A DNA stretch of 64,000 bases from Anaerobacterium chartisolvens (lineage in GTDB: Bacteria; Bacillota; Clostridia; Acetivibrionales; DSM-27016), in the NCBI RefSeq assembly GCF_003337415.1, contig NZ_QPJT01000001.1:1-64000 (forward strand), written 5' to 3'. How positions within the stretch are numbered: position 1 is the stretch's first letter; each line of letters begins with the position of its first letter. This document shows, piece after piece, positions 27,073 through 40,489 of this stretch. The position numbers and the translations under genes are program-made. Below the pieces are notes generated by a model. That model was not told where the DNA came from. It ran no database searches and worked only from the letters and a program-made list of their open reading frames with translations.

Positions 27073-28275
27073 TTAGGCAATTATCTCGGTAACAGTACCC
27101 GAACCTACTGTTCTTCCGCCTTCACGGATAGCAAATCTCAAGCCTTCATCCATAGCTATAGGAGTTATAAGCTTGATAGTCATTGCAATGTGGTCGCCGG
27201 GCATACACATCTCAGTACCCTGAGGAAGCTCAGCAACGCCTGTAACGTCAGTAGTTCTGAAATAGAACTGAGGTCTGTAGCCATTGAAGAAAGGAGTATG
27301 TCTTCCGCCCTCTTCTTTAGTCAAAACGTAAACCTGACTCTTAAAATGAGTGTGAGGCTTGATTGAACCCGGCTTAGCCAAAACCTGTCCTCTTTCGATT
27401 TCATTTCTCTGAATACCTCTTAAAAGAGCACCTATGTTGTCACCTGCAACGGCCTGATCAAGAAGCTTCCTGAACATTTCAACACCAGTAACAACGGTCT
27501 TTCTGGGAGCCTCCATAAGTCCTACAACTTCAACCTCTTCTCCAACCTTTATTGTACCCTTTTCAACCCTTCCGGTAGCAACAGTTCCACGGCCGGTGAT
27601 TGAGAATACATCCTCTACAGGCATAATAAACGGCTTGTCAACGGGTCTTTCAGGTGTGGGTATATATTTGTCAACCTCTGTCATAAGGTTCATTATAGGC
27701 TGGTATTCAGGAGCGTTAACATCCTTTGAAGTGGATTCAAGAGCAACCAATGCCGAGCCTCTTATGATGGGTATATTGTCACCGTCAAACTCATAAGCAC
27801 TCAAAAGCTCTCTTAATTCCATCTCAACAAGCTCAATCAATTCCTCGTCGTCAACCATATCGCATTTGTTAAGGAATACAACTATGTGGGGAACGCCAAC
27901 CTGACGTGAGAGAAGTATATGCTCTCTTGTCTGGGGCATCGGGCCGTCGGCAGCGGATACAACAAGTATTGCTCCGTCCATCTGAGCAGCACCGGTGATC
28001 ATGTTTTTAACATAGTCGGCGTGGCCGGGGCAGTCAACGTGAGCATAGTGCCTTAAGTCTGTCTCATATTCAACGTGAGCTGTTGAAATTGTGATACCTC
28101 TTTCTCTTTCCTCAGGAGCTGCGTCAATCTGGTCATATGCCTTATACTCAGCCTTTCCCAAGAATCCAAGAACCTTTGTGATAGCTGCTGTTAATGAAGT
28201 CTTACCATGGTCAACGTGACCTATCGTCCCAATGTTGACGTGGGGTTTATTCCTTTCAAATTTAGCCTTTGCCAT
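27073..28275 (-). CDS. tuf: Elongation factor Tu
   Basis: The 400-residue translation GTPase has [15 protein letters not shown] (P-loop), [19 protein letters not shown] and the three-domain EF-Tu length. It delivers aminoacyl-tRNA to the ribosome. GGGAGGAGA precedes the ATG. It is the last gene of the cluster. The S10 operon, which follows tuf in many bacteria, is not here. Confidence 0.98.
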   Translation of the reverse strand: MAKAKFERNKPHVNIGTIGHVDHGKTSLTAAITKVLGFLGKAEYKAYDQIDAAPEERERGITISTAHVEYETDLRHYAHVDCPGHADYVKNMITGAAQMDGAILVVSAADGPMPQTREHILLSRQVGVPHIVVFLNKCDMVDDEELIELVEMELRELLSAYEFDGDNIPIIRGSALVALESTSKDVNAPEYQPIMNLMTEVDKYIPTPERPVDKPFIMPVEDVFSITGRGTVATGRVEKGTIKVGEEVEVVGLMEAPRKTVVTGVEMFRKLLDQAVAGDNIGALLRGIQRNEIERGQVLAKPGSIKPHTHFKSQVYVLTKEEGGRHTPFFNGYRPQFYFRTTDVTGVAELPQGTEMCMPGDHIAMTIKLITPIAMDEGLRFAIREGGRTVGSGTVTEIIA

Positions 28276-28381
28276 TTATAAATTCTCCTCCCTTTTTAGA
28301 GCCTCCCAATACCCTCCCTTATATAAGCATATAAGTATATTCGGTATGGTAGACTAATTTATTATTATATTAATAATGCAC

Positions 28382-30460
28382 TTACTTTGACTCTTTATTG
28401 CTGAGCACACCTTCCTGAATGCTTTTGGGAACTTCCTCAAAGTGACTTGTCTGCATTGAGAAGGTTCCTCTTCCCTGAGTCCTTGAACGAAGCACGGTAG
28501 CATATCCGAACATCTCGGACATTGGAACATGAGCCCTGATATTCTGTGCTCCTGACCTTGCCTCCATGCCTTCAATCCTGCCTCTTCTTGAGTTAAGGTC
28601 TCCCATAACATCACCCATGTACTCCTCAGGCACTTGTACATCAACCTTCATTATAGGCTCAAGCAATACGGGGCTTGCCTTGCGGCAGCCTTCCTTAAAG
28701 CCCATTGAACCCGCAATTTTAAACGCCATTTCAGATGAGTCAACCTCATGGTAAGAACCATCAACAAGTGTAACCTTTACGTCAACCACCTGATAGCCTC
28801 CAAGGACACCATTATTCATAGCATCCTGTATACCTGCGTCAATAGGCCCTATATATTCCTTAGGAACAGCTCCTCCAACAATTTTATTGATGAATTCATA
28901 TCCTGCACCGGGTTCCCTAGGCTCAATTTCAAGTACACAATGCCCGTACTGTCCTCTACCTCCCGACTGCCTTACAAACTTGCCTTCGGATTTTACAGGC
29001 TTCCTGATGGTTTCCTTATATGAAACCTGAGGATTTCCAACATTGGCCTCAACCTTAAACTCCCTCAGCATACGGTCAACTATGATCTCAAGGTGAAGCT
29101 CTCCCATCCCTGAAATAATAGTCTGGCCTGTCTCCTGATCTGTATGAACCCTGAAGGTAGGATCTTCCTCTGCAAGCTTTTGCAGCGCAATGCCCATCTT
29201 CTCCTGTCCCGCCTTTGTTTTCGGCTCTACGGCAACGGATATAACGGGCTCAGGGAATTCCATAGATTCAAGTATTACAGGGCTGCTTTCATCACACAGC
29301 GTATCACCTGTAGTGGTATCCTTCAAGCCTACGGCAGCAGCAATATCTCCGGAGTAAACCATGTCAAGCTCCTCCCTGTGATTTGCATGCATCTGAAGCA
29401 TACGCCCTATTCTTTCCCTCTTGTTTTTTGTGGAATTCAGCACGTATGACCCTGCACCAAGCTTACCCGAATAAACCCTAAAGAAGCACAGCTTGCCGAC
29501 ATAGGGGTCAGCCATAATTTTGAAAGCCAGCGCCGCAAACGGGCCGTCATCCACAGGAGGCCTTTCCATTTCCTCCTCTCCATCCATGGCAACACCCTTT
29601 ATAGCAGGTATGTCCAGCGGAGAAGGCATATAAGCTATAACAGCATCCAGCAGCTGCTGAACACCTTTATTCTTATATGCGGAACCGCATGTTACCGGTA
29701 TAATCTTAACGTCTATTGTAGCCTTTCTGATACCTACACGTATGTCCTCCTCGGTCAGCTCCTCGCCTTCGAGATATTTCATCATTAATTCTTCATCCTG
29801 CTCAGCAACCGCTTCCACTAAAATGTTGCGATACTTTTCAGCATCGTCCTTCATGTCGTCAGGAATAGGGGCTTCCTCAATAACCTTTCCCAGATCATCC
29901 TTAAACAAAAGAGCCTTCATTGTAACAAGATCAACTATTCCCTGGTAAAATTCTTCCTTACCAATAGGCAATTGAATGGGGACAGCATTGGCTTGAAGCC
30001 TGTCCTTCATCATGTTTATACAATTATAAAAATCTGCTCCCATAATATCCATTTTATTTACAAATGCAATACGGGGGACACCATACTTATCGGCCTGTCT
30101 CCAAACCGTTTCAGACTGGGGCTCTACCCCTCCCTTTGCACAGAAAAGCGTTACTGAACCATCGAGAACGCGAAGAGATCTCTCAACTTCAACCGTAAAG
30201 TCAACGTGCCCCGGCGTGTCTATAATATTGATCCTATTGCCCTTCCATTGAGCTGTCGTAGCGGCAGAGGTTATGGTTATACCCCTTTCCTGCTCCTGCT
30301 CCATCCAGTCCATGGTAGCTGCGCCTTCGTGAACTTCACCTATCTTATGAACCCTTCCCGTATAAAACAGGATACGCTCAGTAGTTGTTGTCTTACCGGC
30401 ATCTATATGGGCCATTATACCAATATTTCTTGTATTATCCAAACTAAATTGCCTGGGCAT
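28382..30460 (-). CDS. fusA: Elongation factor G
   Basis: The 692-residue EF-G starts [20 protein letters not shown]. It has [15 protein letters not shown], the switch-region [31 protein letters not shown] and [10 protein letters not shown], followed by domains II-V. It catalyses ribosomal translocation. The ATG at 30460 follows GGAGGG, and an upstream in-frame extension of 11 codons has no support. It lies 130 bases after rpsG. Confidence 0.98.
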   Translation of the reverse strand: MPRQFSLDNTRNIGIMAHIDAGKTTTTERILFYTGRVHKIGEVHEGAATMDWMEQEQERGITITSAATTAQWKGNRINIIDTPGHVDFTVEVERSLRVLDGSVTLFCAKGGVEPQSETVWRQADKYGVPRIAFVNKMDIMGADFYNCINMMKDRLQANAVPIQLPIGKEEFYQGIVDLVTMKALLFKDDLGKVIEEAPIPDDMKDDAEKYRNILVEAVAEQDEELMMKYLEGEELTEEDIRVGIRKATIDVKIIPVTCGSAYKNKGVQQLLDAVIAYMPSPLDIPAIKGVAMDGEEEMERPPVDDGPFAALAFKIMADPYVGKLCFFRVYSGKLGAGSYVLNSTKNKRERIGRMLQMHANHREELDMVYSGDIAAAVGLKDTTTGDTLCDESSPVILESMEFPEPVISVAVEPKTKAGQEKMGIALQKLAEEDPTFRVHTDQETGQTIISGMGELHLEIIVDRMLREFKVEANVGNPQVSYKETIRKPVKSEGKFVRQSGGRGQYGHCVLEIEPREPGAGYEFINKIVGGAVPKEYIGPIDAGIQDAMNNGVLGGYQVVDVKVTLVDGSYHEVDSSEMAFKIAGSMGFKEGCRKASPVLLEPIMKVDVQVPEEYMGDVMGDLNSRRGRIEGMEARSGAQNIRAHVPMSEMFGYATVLRSRTQGRGTFSMQTSHFEEVPKSIQEGVLSNKESK

Positions 30461-30589
30461 TCTTACCCTCCTTTCAAACTTACGATAGTCCAATTCATTT
30501 AAATGTATAGCAGGCCAGTATAAAGCAGCCGACTATATTATTTGTATTTCAGTTAATAATTAATCATTTAATCAAATCCGCACGGGATT

Positions 30590-31087
<498 letters not shown>

Positions 31088-31303
31088 TCAATGCTGCAAA
31101 GGCTATGTCCCTTTAAATGGGAAGATTCCTTTTGCACCACCGTCACCATAAGGTACTCGATTAAAGCAAAGCAATTTTTGCCAACCGACGGCACTTTTGT
31201 ACTTGCTATAAAAATAATTTATATTTAAATAACGTACTTAGCACCTTAAATTAAATTCGCCTTATGCAAGGCCTGCATATTTCGTGCTATACACGTCATA
31301 TGA

Positions 31304-31732
31304 TTACTTTTTGGCTGCACCAGCCTTCGGCCTCTTTGCACCGTATTTAGAGCGGCTCTGCATTCTCTTTGCCACACCTGCGGTATCAAGAGTTCCCCTT
31401 ACTATGTGGTATCTTACACCGGGAAGATCCTTAACCCTTCCTCCCCTTATCAGAACCACACTGTGCTCCTGAAGGTTGTGTCCTATACCCGGAATATAGG
31501 CAGTCACCTCTATTGAGTTTGTTAAGCGCACCCTTGCAACCTTTCTCAAGGCTGAGTTCGGCTTCTTAGGTGTAGTAGTCTTAACGACAGTGCAAACACC
31601 TCTCTTTTGGGGCGAGCTTAAATCTATAGACTGCTTTCTAAGAGAATTAAACCCCTTCTGCAAAGCAGGAGCAGTGGACTTTTGCTCAATTACCTTTCTT
31701 CCCTTTCTAACCAACTGATTAAACGTCGGCAT
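31304..31732 (-). CDS. rpsL: 30S ribosomal protein S12
   Basis: A 142-residue S12 starting [20 protein letters not shown], with the insertion usual in Firmicutes before [17 protein letters not shown]. The lysines of PKKPNS and RVKDLPG, which are altered in streptomycin-resistant mutants, are wild type. A GTG four codons upstream overlaps the AGGAGGTG ribosome site and is not the start. Confidence 0.97.
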   Translation of the reverse strand: MPTFNQLVRKGRKVIEQKSTAPALQKGFNSLRKQSIDLSSPQKRGVCTVVKTTTPKKPNSALRKVARVRLTNSIEVTAYIPGIGHNLQEHSVVLIRGGRVKDLPGVRYHIVRGTLDTAGVAKRMQSRSKYGAKRPKAGAAKK

Positions 31733-31823
31733 TCCTTTTTTCACCTCCTTTTCTCTAAAAAAAATATGCTTTATAAAAAATTTAATGCAAAAGCACTAAA
31801 TTCATTAACTTATTTAAAACCTG

Positions 31824-32072
31824 TCAGGCATCCTTAAGAAGCCCTACCGCTGCCGCTCCGACATCGATCCCGCAAGCCCTGCCCAGCACCTTCATGCTTT
31901 CTACAGAGACTATTTCAACCGAGCCTGCAAGGCATAGCTCTTTTAAGCCCGCTACCACCTTTTCTTCCGCATCATCCGCAATAAAAACAGTCTTAGCCTT
32001 TCCAAGCTCAACCGCCCTTAATGTCTGCTTTATTCCTATAGTTTTATTACTGCCTTTTAAAATCTCAAGCAC
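31824..32072 (-). CDS. L7Ae-like kink-turn-binding ribosomal protein (YbxF type)
   Basis: This 82-residue L7Ae/L30e/Gadd45-fold protein has KGSNKTIGIKQTLRAVELGK, AKTVFIADDAEEKVVAGL and GRACGIDVGAAAVGLL. YbxF homologues bind kink-turn RNA, and their role is not settled. It starts with GTG after GGAGGG. Conserved position between rpoC and rpsL. It has its own promoter after the rpoC terminator. Confidence 0.93.
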   Translation of the reverse strand: MLEILKGSNKTIGIKQTLRAVELGKAKTVFIADDAEEKVVAGLKELCLAGSVEIVSVESMKVLGRACGIDVGAAAVGLLKDA

Positions 32073-32215
32073 TCTTTACCCTCCATAAATTCACAACAAG
32101 AAATAAAAATTCAGAAACAAATAATGTATAGAGAAATACAATGCTCAATTTTACTATGTCTATTTACAATATTCAGCTTGGACAAATATCAAAACCCAAA
32201 TTTACACACTGAAAT

Positions 32216-32245
32216 ATTTTATCACCGCTACCGTAAATTTGTCAA
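32216..32245 (-). promoter_or_regulatory. Promoter of the L7Ae-rpsL-rpsG-fusA-tuf series
   Basis: Consensus TTGACA and TAAAAT lie 18 bases apart on the minus strand, directly after the rpoC terminator. Confidence 0.75.
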
Positions 32246-32251
32246 GAGTAA

Positions 32252-32286
32252 AAAAAGCGGCCCGCTGTACGGGCCAAGCTCTTTTT
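32252..32286 (-). terminator. Terminator of rpoBC
   Basis: A GC-rich hairpin (GGCCCG-TACAG-CGGGCC, extended by AGC/GCT) is followed by seven T residues, 12 bases after the rpoC stop. Confidence 0.9.
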
Positions 32287-32297
32287 AATCTTAATCA

Positions 32298-35200
32298 TTA
32301 TTCTATAACAGTACTGATATTAATGTCTTTATATCTGCTCATGCCCGTACCGGCAGGTATCAGCTTGCCTATTATTACATTTTCCTTTAATCCCACCAGC
32401 GGATCTATTTTACCCTTAATGGCGGCCTCGGTCAATACCCTTGTTGTTTCCTGGAAGGATGCCGCCGACAGGAAGGATTCCGTCGCAAGGGATGCCTTTG
32501 TTATACCCAGCAGGGTTCTTTTGCCTGCCGCGGTTCTAAGCCCTTCAGCTCCCATCTTTGCATTTTCAGCATCAAAATCAAACATATCCACCAGGCTTCC
32601 GGGAAGAAGATTGGTATCTCCGGCATCGTCTACCTTAATTTTTCTCATCATCTGTCTTACGATAACCTCTATATGCTTATCATTAATGTCAACCCCCTGC
32701 AGCCTGTATACCCTTTGAACCTCCTGAAGAAGGTACGCCTGAACGGCATTCACACCTTTTATTTTGAGTATGTCGTGAGGATTTACCGAGCCCTCCGTCA
32801 GCTCATCTCCGGCTTCAACAGTATCTCCGTCCACAACCTTTATCCTTGATCCGTAAGGAATGAGATAGTTCTTTGCTTCTCCGTCCTCAGAGGTCACTAT
32901 AACCTCTCTCTTCTTTTTGGTTTCGCTTATTTTTACAGTGCCGTTAAGCTCTGATATTATTGCAAGTCCCTTAGGCTTTCTTGCCTCAAAAAGCTCTTCT
33001 ACACGGGGAAGACCTTGAGTGATATCGTCTCCGGCAACACCTCCTGTATGGAAGGTTCTCATTGTAAGCTGCGTCCCCGGCTCACCGATTGATTGAGCGG
33101 CTATAATTCCCACTGCCTCTCCTACGTTGCATTCTTCTCCTGTAGCCAAATTCGCCCCGTAGCACCTTGCGCATACGCCAAACTCAGAATGGCAGGTAAG
33201 CACCGACCTGATTTTGATTTTTTTGATACCGGCCTTTACAACCCTCTCCGCTTCCCTGTCCTTTATCATTTTGCCGGCTTCAATAAGCACCTCTCCCGTT
33301 TCGGGATGAAGGATATTTTCAGACGTATACCTTCCGATAAGCCTCTCATGAAGTCCTTCAATTACCTCGGTTCCGTCCTTTATATCAAATACATCAATAC
33401 CCTTTCTTGTGCCGCAGTCAAGCTCTCTTACTATCACATCCTGGCTTACATCAACAAGGCGGCGGGTAAGATAACCTGAGTCTGCCGTTCTGAGTGCTGT
33501 ATCTGCAAGCCCTTTTCTTGCGCCGTGAGTAGATATGAAAAACTCTAATACGTTTAAGCCCTCGCGGAAATTGGATTTTATGGGAATCTCTATTGTCTTA
33601 CCCGAGGTATCCGCCATAAGTCCTCTCATTCCGGCAAGCTGCTTAATCTGATTTATGTTACCCCTTGCACCGGAGTTGGACATCATGTACAGCGGATTCA
33701 ATTTATCCAAATTATTTATCAGTGCCGTAGTAATATTTTCAACCGTTTCCGTCCACGCGCTTATAACAGAGTTTCTTCTCTCTTCGTCCGAAATAAGCCC
33801 TCTCTTATACTGCCTTGAGATATTTTCTATTTTGTCTCCCGTTTCCTTGAGGAAGCGTGACTTTACTTCAGGAATAACCATGTCGGATACACTTATGGTT
33901 ATAGCCCCTCTTGTGGAATATTTAAAGCCTAAGGACTTTATCCTGTCAAGTACAATAGCGGTTTCAGTTGTGCCGTGAACCCTTATGCACTTGTCTATTA
34001 TTTTTCCCAGCTCTTTTTTCCCCACAAGGAATGCAACCTCCAGATCAAAAAGCTTGTCGGGATCGGATCTGTCGATATAGCCTAAATCCTGAGGTATTGC
34101 TTCGTTAAATATAAGTCTTCCCACAGTAGCGTCTATAATTTTGGAAACAGGCTTTCCGTCAATTATTTTGGTCTTTCTTATCTTTATTTTAGCCTGGAGA
34201 TGCACACATTTGCTGTCATAAGCCATAAGAGCTTCGTCCATGGATGCAAACACCTTTCCTTCTCCCGGCATTCCGTCTCTGTCTATCGTGAGATAGTAGC
34301 TTCCCAAAACCATGTCCTGAGTCGGCACTGTTATGGGCTTTCCATCCTTAGGCGCCAGCAGGTTGTTTGCCGAAAGCATAAGAAATCTGGCTTCTGACTG
34401 TGATTCGGCCGATAAAGGGACATGAACAGCCATCTGGTCTCCGTCAAAGTCGGCATTATATGCAGAGCATACCAGAGGATGAAGCTTTAGAGCCCTTCCC
34501 TCAACCAGCACCGGCTCAAACGCCTGAATACCCAGTCTGTGAAGGGTAGGCGCACGGTTTAAAAGCACAGGGTGCTCCTTTATTACCTCCTCCAGTACGT
34601 CCCACACTTCATTTCTTACTCTTTCAACCATTCTCTTTGCACTTTTAATATTGTGTGCAAGACCGTCGTTTACAAGCTTTTTCATTACAAAGGGCTTAAA
34701 CAGCTCCACCGCCATTTCCTTGGGAAGCCCGCACTGAAATATCTTAAGCTCCGGACCCACAACTATAACCGAACGCCCCGAATAGTCAACACGCTTTCCT
34801 AAGAGGTTCTGGCGGAAGCGCCCCTGCTTTCCCTTTAACATGTCCGACAAGGATTTAAGCGGCCTGTTTCCGGGGCCTGTTACCGGTCTCCCTCTTCTGC
34901 CGTTATCTATTAAAGCATCCACAGCTTCCTGAAGCATTCTTTTTTCGTTTCTCACAATTATATCGGGAGCCCCCAGATCAAGAAGCCTCTTCAAACGGTT
35001 ATTTCTGTTTATAACTCTTCTGTAAAGGTCATTTAAATCCGAAGTGGCAAACCGACCTCCATCCAACTGCACCATAGGGCGAAGCTCGGGAGGTATAACG
35101 GGAACAACATCAAGAATCATCCACTCCGGCCTGTTTCCCGACAGCCTGAACGCCTCTACAACCTCAAGCCTCTTTATGGATCTTATCCTCTTTTGTCCCG

Positions 35201-35795
35201 AGGCATCATTAAGCTCTGCTCTGAGCTCTCTTGAAAGATTCTCAAGCTCAATCTCCATAAGAAGCTCTTTTATTGCCTCCGCTCCCATTCCGGCTTTAAA
35301 CTTATGTCCAAACTTGTCTACACTATCCCTGTACTCCTTCTCAGAGAGAATCTGCTTCTTCGACAAAGGCGTTTGTCCCGGATCTATTACTACATAGGAT
35401 GCAAAATACAATATTTTTTCCAGTGCCCTGGGGGACATATCCAGTATAAGCCCCATTCTGCTGGGTATTCCCTTGAAGTACCATATATGGGATACGGGAG
35501 CTGCCAGCTCTATATGCCCCATTCTTTCACGCCTTACCTTTGAGCGGGTAACCTCAACTCCGCATCTATCGCAGACTATCCCCTTATATCTTATTCTCTT
35601 ATACTTTCCGCAATGGCATTCCCAATCCTTTTGAGGCCCGAATATTCTTTCGCAAAAAAGGCCGTCCCGTTCAGGCTTTAAAGTTCTATAGTTAATAGTT
35701 TCAGGCTTCTTAACCTCACCCTTTGACCATTCCCTGATCTTTTCCGGAGAAGCCAAACCAATTCTTATTGAATCAAAATTGTTCAGTTCAAACAC
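32298..35795 (-). CDS. rpoC: RNA polymerase subunit beta'
   Basis: At 1165 residues this is a compact Firmicute beta'. The N-terminal zinc site is C60, C62, C75 and C78, the catalytic Mg-binding loop is [16 protein letters not shown], and [19 protein letters not shown] lies in the trigger-loop region. The second zinc cluster is [13 protein letters not shown]. It starts with GTG after GGGAGA, 18 bases after rpoB. It forms the active centre of RNA polymerase together with RpoB. Confidence 0.98.
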   Translation of the reverse strand: MFELNNFDSIRIGLASPEKIREWSKGEVKKPETINYRTLKPERDGLFCERIFGPQKDWECHCGKYKRIRYKGIVCDRCGVEVTRSKVRRERMGHIELAAPVSHIWYFKGIPSRMGLILDMSPRALEKILYFASYVVIDPGQTPLSKKQILSEKEYRDSVDKFGHKFKAGMGAEAIKELLMEIELENLSRELRAELNDASGQKRIRSIKRLEVVEAFRLSGNRPEWMILDVVPVIPPELRPMVQLDGGRFATSDLNDLYRRVINRNNRLKRLLDLGAPDIIVRNEKRMLQEAVDALIDNGRRGRPVTGPGNRPLKSLSDMLKGKQGRFRQNLLGKRVDYSGRSVIVVGPELKIFQCGLPKEMAVELFKPFVMKKLVNDGLAHNIKSAKRMVERVRNEVWDVLEEVIKEHPVLLNRAPTLHRLGIQAFEPVLVEGRALKLHPLVCSAYNADFDGDQMAVHVPLSAESQSEARFLMLSANNLLAPKDGKPITVPTQDMVLGSYYLTIDRDGMPGEGKVFASMDEALMAYDSKCVHLQAKIKIRKTKIIDGKPVSKIIDATVGRLIFNEAIPQDLGYIDRSDPDKLFDLEVAFLVGKKELGKIIDKCIRVHGTTETAIVLDRIKSLGFKYSTRGAITISVSDMVIPEVKSRFLKETGDKIENISRQYKRGLISDEERRNSVISAWTETVENITTALINNLDKLNPLYMMSNSGARGNINQIKQLAGMRGLMADTSGKTIEIPIKSNFREGLNVLEFFISTHGARKGLADTALRTADSGYLTRRLVDVSQDVIVRELDCGTRKGIDVFDIKDGTEVIEGLHERLIGRYTSENILHPETGEVLIEAGKMIKDREAERVVKAGIKKIKIRSVLTCHSEFGVCARCYGANLATGEECNVGEAVGIIAAQSIGEPGTQLTMRTFHTGGVAGDDITQGLPRVEELFEARKPKGLAIISELNGTVKISETKKKREVIVTSEDGEAKNYLIPYGSRIKVVDGDTVEAGDELTEGSVNPHDILKIKGVNAVQAYLLQEVQRVYRLQGVDINDKHIEVIVRQMMRKIKVDDAGDTNLLPGSLVDMFDFDAENAKMGAEGLRTAAGKRTLLGITKASLATESFLSAASFQETTRVLTEAAIKGKIDPLVGLKENVIIGKLIPAGTGMSRYKDINISTVIE

Positions 35796-35813
35796 GGCTT
35801 CTGTCTCCCTTCA

Positions 35814-38800
35814 TTAAAATTCATCATCACTTAAATCGTCTTCAAAATCATCCTCATCTGCAAAAATATCATCGCTAAGTCCATCGTCAAGACTCTCTCC
35901 GGTGTTCAAATCTCCCAGGTCAAAGTCATCTATATCAATCTCTTCTTCAAGAATTTCATCGCCCAGCTCATCATAGTCATTTAATGCAGTCTCGTCCTCA
36001 CGGCCCTCTATATTGACGTTAAGCTCCTCAAGCTCGTCTTCCACAGATTCCTTTATTGTGATTTCCTCCTGCTCCTCAGAGTAAACCTTAACATCCAATG
36101 CCAAACTCTGAAGCTCCTTTATAAGAACCTTAAATGACTCGGGTATACCAGGCTCGGGTACATTTTCCCCTTTAACAATCGCTTCATAGGTTTTTACCCT
36201 TCCGACAACATCATCGGACTTAACGGTGAGAATCTCCTGCAAGGTATAGGCAGCACCGTATGCCTCAAGAGCCCATACCTCCATCTCTCCAAATCTCTGT
36301 CCTCCAAACTGCGCCTTACCTCCTAAAGGCTGCTGGGTAACCAGTGAATACGGGCCTGTGGAGCGGGCGTGAATTTTGTCGTCAACAAGGTGTGCAAGCT
36401 TGAGAATATACATATACCCTACTGTTACCCTGTTGTCAAACGGCTCTCCCGTTCTTCCGTCATAAAGCACCGTCTTTCCGTCGGCGTCCAGACCTGCCTT
36501 TTTCAAAGTCTCAACTATATCATTTTCCGTAGCTCCGTCAAATACAGGGGTTGCAATTTTCCAGCCCAGAGCCTTTGCGGCATAGCCCAAATGAACCTCC
36601 AGCACCTGTCCGATATTCATACGCGAAGGAACTCCAAGAGGGTTTAAGACTATCTCAAGCGGCGTACCGTCAGGAAGGAAGGGCATATCCTCTTCGGGCA
36701 GTATTCTTGAAATAACACCCTTGTTTCCGTGCCTTCCCGCCATCTTGTCTCCCACAGAAATCTTCCTTTTCTGTGCTATATACACCCTTACAAGCTGATT
36801 TACTCCCGGTGGCAGCTCATCTCCGTTTTCTCTTGTGAACACCTTTACATCTACAATTATACCAGCCTCACCATTTGGCACGCGAAGGGAGGTATCCCTT
36901 ACCTCTCTTGCCTTTTCGCCGAATATGGCCCTCAGCAGCCTCTCCTCTGCCGTAAGCTCGGTCTCTCCCTTGGGGGTTACCTTTCCAACCAGTATGTCAC
37001 CCGATCTTACCTCGGCACCTATTCTTATAATTCCCCTGTCATCGAGATCCTTCAACGCCTCTTCACTGACGTTGGGGATATCTCTGGTAATTTCTTCAGG
37101 CCCCAGCTTGGTGTCTCTTGCCTCAGATTCATATTCCTCTATATGTATTGAGGTGAATACATCTTCTCTCACCAGCTTTTCACTTATAAGGATAGCGTCC
37201 TCGTAATTATACCCTTCCCATGTCATAAAGCCTATCAGTATGTTTTTTCCCAGAGCTATCTCACCCTTGTCTGTGGAAGGGCCGTCGGCTATTACATCTC
37301 CTTTATCGACTATTTCGTCCTTTTTGACAATAGGTCTTTGATTTATACACGTTCCCTGATTTGAGCGCATGTACTTAAGAAGCTTATATGTGTCTTTTTT
37401 CCCATCCTTTTTCCTTATAGTTATTTCATTGGCGGATACCTTTTCTACAGTACCCGGGTTTTTAGCAAGAACAACCACTCCCGAATCCCTCGAGGCCTTG
37501 TATTCTATTCCTGTGCCTATTATAGGGGAATCCGCCTTTATGAGAGGCACAGCCTGACGCTGCATGTTGGAGCCCATCAACGCCCTGTTGGCGTCATCGT
37601 TCTCAAGGAATGGTATCATAGCTGTCGCTACCGAAACAAGCTGCTTGGGGGATACATCCATAAAGTCTATTTTTGTTGACTCCACCTCAAGTATTTCTTC
37701 CTTGTATCTTGCGGGAACCTTCTTGGAAGCAAACCTTCCATCCTCATCAAGTGGCTCGTTTGCCTGAGCCACCATAAACTGATCCTCTTCATCTGCCGTC
37801 AGGTATATTATTTCCTCGGTAACCACTCCATTATGCTTGTCAACCCTTCTGTAGGGCGCTTCAATAAAGCCATACTCATTTATTCTGGCATAGGTGCTGA
37901 GAGAGCCTATAAGTCCTATATTAGGACCTTCAGGTGTCTCTATGGGGCACATACGCCCATAGTGAGAGTGATGCACGTCGCGAACCTCAAAGCCCGCCCT
38001 TTCTCTGCTTAAGCCCCCCGGCCCAAGAGCGCTAAGCCTTCTCTTGTGAGTCAGCTCGGCAAGGGGATTAGTCTGATCCATAAACTGTGAAAGCTGGCTG
38101 CTTCCAAAAAACTCCTTGATCGCCGCTGCAACCGGCCTTATATTAATTAATGCCTGAGGCGTAACTATGTCGATATCCTGAATCGTCATTCTTTCTCTTA
38201 CGACTCTTTCCATTCTTGCAAGACCTATTCTGAACTGGTTCTGCAAAAGCTCGCCCACCGAACGCAGCCTTCTGTTGCCTAAGTGGTCTATATCGTCTAC
38301 CGTGCCTATGCCATAGTTTAAATTGATTATATAGTTAATGGAAGAAATTATATCGTCTACCGTAATATTTTTTGGTATGAGCTCATCAATTCTCTCTTTT
38401 AAAGCCGTCTTTATTTCTTCCGGGCTGTTATTCTCCTCAAGGATTTTGACAAGGACATCATGCCTTACCTTCTCGGATATTTTGAAATCGCCCAAGTCAA
38501 AGTCAACAAACTCCTTTAAATCAACTCTTTTATTTCCTATTACCTTTACTTTCTTTCCTTCTATATCAAGATAAACCGAATTTACACCAGAATTTTGAAC
38601 TTGCGCCGCTTTTTCTCTGGTAATAATCTCGCCTTCCTGATGAATGATTTCACCCGTACGGGGATCTACAATATTCTCAGCAGATCTGTGGCCGTTAATC
38701 CTCGCCGACAGAGCAAGCTTCTTATTGAATTTAAATACTCCGAACCTTCCCAGATCATATCTTTTAGGATCAAAAAACAGGCTGTTTAAAAGGGAACGCG

Positions 38801-39548
38801 CGCTTTCGACTGTAGGAGGCTCTCCCGGCCTAAGCCTTTTATATATTTCCAGCAGTCCCTCTTCCTCTGTCTTTGCATTGTCCTTTTGAATTGTGGCAAG
38901 GATAGTCTCATCCTCTCCAAGCAATTGCGTTATTTCAAGATCTGTTCCATAGCCCAATGCCCTGACGATTACTGTCAACGGCAGCTTTCTGGTCCTGTCT
39001 ATTCTTACCGACAGTACATCATTTGAATCACTTTCATATTCCAGCCATGCACCCCTGTTAGGTATAACGGTATTTGAAAAAAGCTTTTTACCGATTCTAT
39101 CAAACTTCATTGAATAATAGACTCCGGGAGATCTAACCAGCTGGCTGACAATAACCCTTTCGGCACCATTTATTACAAAGGTTCCGTTGTCGGTCATCAG
39201 CGGGAAATCACCCATGAATATTTCCTGCTCCTTTACTTCGCCTGTTTCCTTATTGATAAGCCTTACCTTGGCCTTTAACGGAGCGGAATAAGTTGCATCC
39301 CTTTCCTTGCACTCTTCAACGCTGTATTTAGGATTATCGTCCAAAGAGTAATCAATAATCTCTAAAATCAAATTTCCTGTATAGTCAGTTATAGGAGAAA
39401 CATCCCTGAAGACCTCTCTCAATCCCTCTTCAAGGAACCACTTGTAGGAATTTTTCTGCACCTCGATAAGATTAGGCATATCAAGCACTTCATCGATTTT
39501 GGAATAGCTCATTCGAATATTTCTACCTACACGCACGGGATGTACCAT
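35814..39548 (-). CDS. rpoB: RNA polymerase subunit beta
   Basis: The 1244-residue protein starts [20 protein letters not shown]. The rifampicin pocket [20 protein letters not shown] is wild type at the common resistance positions (D, H, S). A C-terminal extension of about 80 residues is very acidic (from [17 protein letters not shown] to the end DLSDDEF), as in many clostridia. The ATG at 39548 follows GAGGTGAT, and a GTG three codons upstream overlaps that site. The leader is unusually long and carries repeat copy E. Confidence 0.98.
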   Translation of the reverse strand: MVHPVRVGRNIRMSYSKIDEVLDMPNLIEVQKNSYKWFLEEGLREVFRDVSPITDYTGNLILEIIDYSLDDNPKYSVEECKERDATYSAPLKAKVRLINKETGEVKEQEIFMGDFPLMTDNGTFVINGAERVIVSQLVRSPGVYYSMKFDRIGKKLFSNTVIPNRGAWLEYESDSNDVLSVRIDRTRKLPLTVIVRALGYGTDLEITQLLGEDETILATIQKDNAKTEEEGLLEIYKRLRPGEPPTVESARSLLNSLFFDPKRYDLGRFGVFKFNKKLALSARINGHRSAENIVDPRTGEIIHQEGEIITREKAAQVQNSGVNSVYLDIEGKKVKVIGNKRVDLKEFVDFDLGDFKISEKVRHDVLVKILEENNSPEEIKTALKERIDELIPKNITVDDIISSINYIINLNYGIGTVDDIDHLGNRRLRSVGELLQNQFRIGLARMERVVRERMTIQDIDIVTPQALINIRPVAAAIKEFFGSSQLSQFMDQTNPLAELTHKRRLSALGPGGLSRERAGFEVRDVHHSHYGRMCPIETPEGPNIGLIGSLSTYARINEYGFIEAPYRRVDKHNGVVTEEIIYLTADEEDQFMVAQANEPLDEDGRFASKKVPARYKEEILEVESTKIDFMDVSPKQLVSVATAMIPFLENDDANRALMGSNMQRQAVPLIKADSPIIGTGIEYKASRDSGVVVLAKNPGTVEKVSANEITIRKKDGKKDTYKLLKYMRSNQGTCINQRPIVKKDEIVDKGDVIADGPSTDKGEIALGKNILIGFMTWEGYNYEDAILISEKLVREDVFTSIHIEEYESEARDTKLGPEEITRDIPNVSEEALKDLDDRGIIRIGAEVRSGDILVGKVTPKGETELTAEERLLRAIFGEKAREVRDTSLRVPNGEAGIIVDVKVFTRENGDELPPGVNQLVRVYIAQKRKISVGDKMAGRHGNKGVISRILPEEDMPFLPDGTPLEIVLNPLGVPSRMNIGQVLEVHLGYAAKALGWKIATPVFDGATENDIVETLKKAGLDADGKTVLYDGRTGEPFDNRVTVGYMYILKLAHLVDDKIHARSTGPYSLVTQQPLGGKAQFGGQRFGEMEVWALEAYGAAYTLQEILTVKSDDVVGRVKTYEAIVKGENVPEPGIPESFKVLIKELQSLALDVKVYSEEQEEITIKESVEDELEELNVNIEGREDETALNDYDELGDEILEEEIDIDDFDLGDLNTGESLDDGLSDDIFADEDDFEDDLSDDEF

Positions 39549-39673
39549 AAATATCACCTCATATGTTATGACTTTTCTGTAAAACCTTCAACTAGCTTCC
39601 TTAAATCTGTCCTCCTCCGGACTTATTGAGACAAACGCTTAAAAGCTCCGGAAGTATTTAATCAAAATGTGTC

Positions 39674-39733
39674 AAGGCATTTTTTGTTAGAGCATTCTTT
39701 GTTAAAGCATTTCTTGCTAAAGCATTTCTTTTT
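39674..39733. repeat. Four tandem 15-bp repeats in the rpoB leader
   Basis: Four units of a 15-base sequence (type AAAGCATTTCTTGCT) lie head to tail and differ at one to four positions each. They sit about 125 bases upstream of the rpoB start. A minus-strand reading gives a five-residue peptide repeat, but it has no ribosome site. Confidence 0.8.
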
Positions 39734-39997
39734 ATATTTTTAAGGCTTTTGACTAAAGTTAAATAAAATACTTTTAAATGAATTTGGCCTCTCTCAGGAT
39801 TGAATTTAAAAAGCCTGCCGCAGTATTTACCGCAAAGCCTCAAATAAACTTCAAACTCATTTAGCAGCTTACATTATTTTATAAAGATAAAAAAAGCGTT
39901 ATTTAACCCACATCTTATGTACAAAAGCCCATTGAAATCCGTCCAATATCTCTGTATGATGAATATGTCCTAATTGCCGCTCTCTAATTAATATCCT

Positions 39998-40196
39998 TAG
40001 CAATAAGGATTTTACATAGAGGATATAATTTGATGGAAGAAATTTTTTTGACCCGTAAGGAATACATCTTTCGAAAAGCGCCTGATGACATACCCATGAG
40101 ACATTTCCCCACAAGGCGTCTTTTCGATGCTATTAAAAATTTCTGTAAGCAATTATATCCTCTATGCTTGTAAAATCTTTATTGCATCCTATATAA
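39998..40196. repeat. Long-hairpin repeat, copy E
   Basis: This is the most diverged copy. The outer arm is CAATAAGG against CTTTATTG (one mismatch) and the inner helix begins CGAAAAG rather than AGAAAAG, matching CTTTTCG on the other side. It sits in the rpoB leader between the rpoBC promoter and the coding region. Confidence 0.92.
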
Positions 40197-40401
40197 TATG
40201 TTTTTGTATAAAATTTTTCAAAGTACATATACTAATTTTAGATTATTATGTAGCTATTAAAATATTATTAACAATTATTGTCTTAATTATTCTCATATGT
40301 TATAATCTCTTTAGATAAATTACTTTGCTTTTCATTTTTTATAAAGCTGGCAAATTTAGTTTTGTCTTACATTACATATTGAGATTATAACGCAGTTTAT
40401 A

Positions 40402-40430
40402 ATTTTAACATAGGCATTTCAACTTGTCAA
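40402..40430 (-). promoter_or_regulatory. Strong sigma-A promoter of rpoBC
   Basis: TTGACA and TAAAAT are exactly 17 bases apart on the minus strand, just downstream of the rplL terminator. The leader to rpoB would be about 845 bases. Apart from copy E and the tandem repeats, nothing else is recognised in it, and no closer promoter was found. Confidence 0.75.
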
Positions 40431-40445
40431 CATTTTTATTTTAAT

Positions 40446-40482
40446 AAAAAAACTCCCTTTGAATTCAAAGGGAGTTTTTTAT
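40446..40482 (-). terminator. Terminator of rplJL
   Basis: AAAACTCCCTTTGAATTC is self-complementary with its other half. T-runs flank both sides of this perfect hairpin, directly after rplL. Some read-through into rpoB is possible. Confidence 0.92.
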
Positions 40483-40489
40483 GCCTTAA

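Noticed and set aside
39658-39843. 61-codon minus-strand frame with a five-residue repeat in the rpoB leader
   Set aside because: It starts at a TTG with no ribosome site. The peptide repeat simply reflects the 15-bp DNA tandem repeat.
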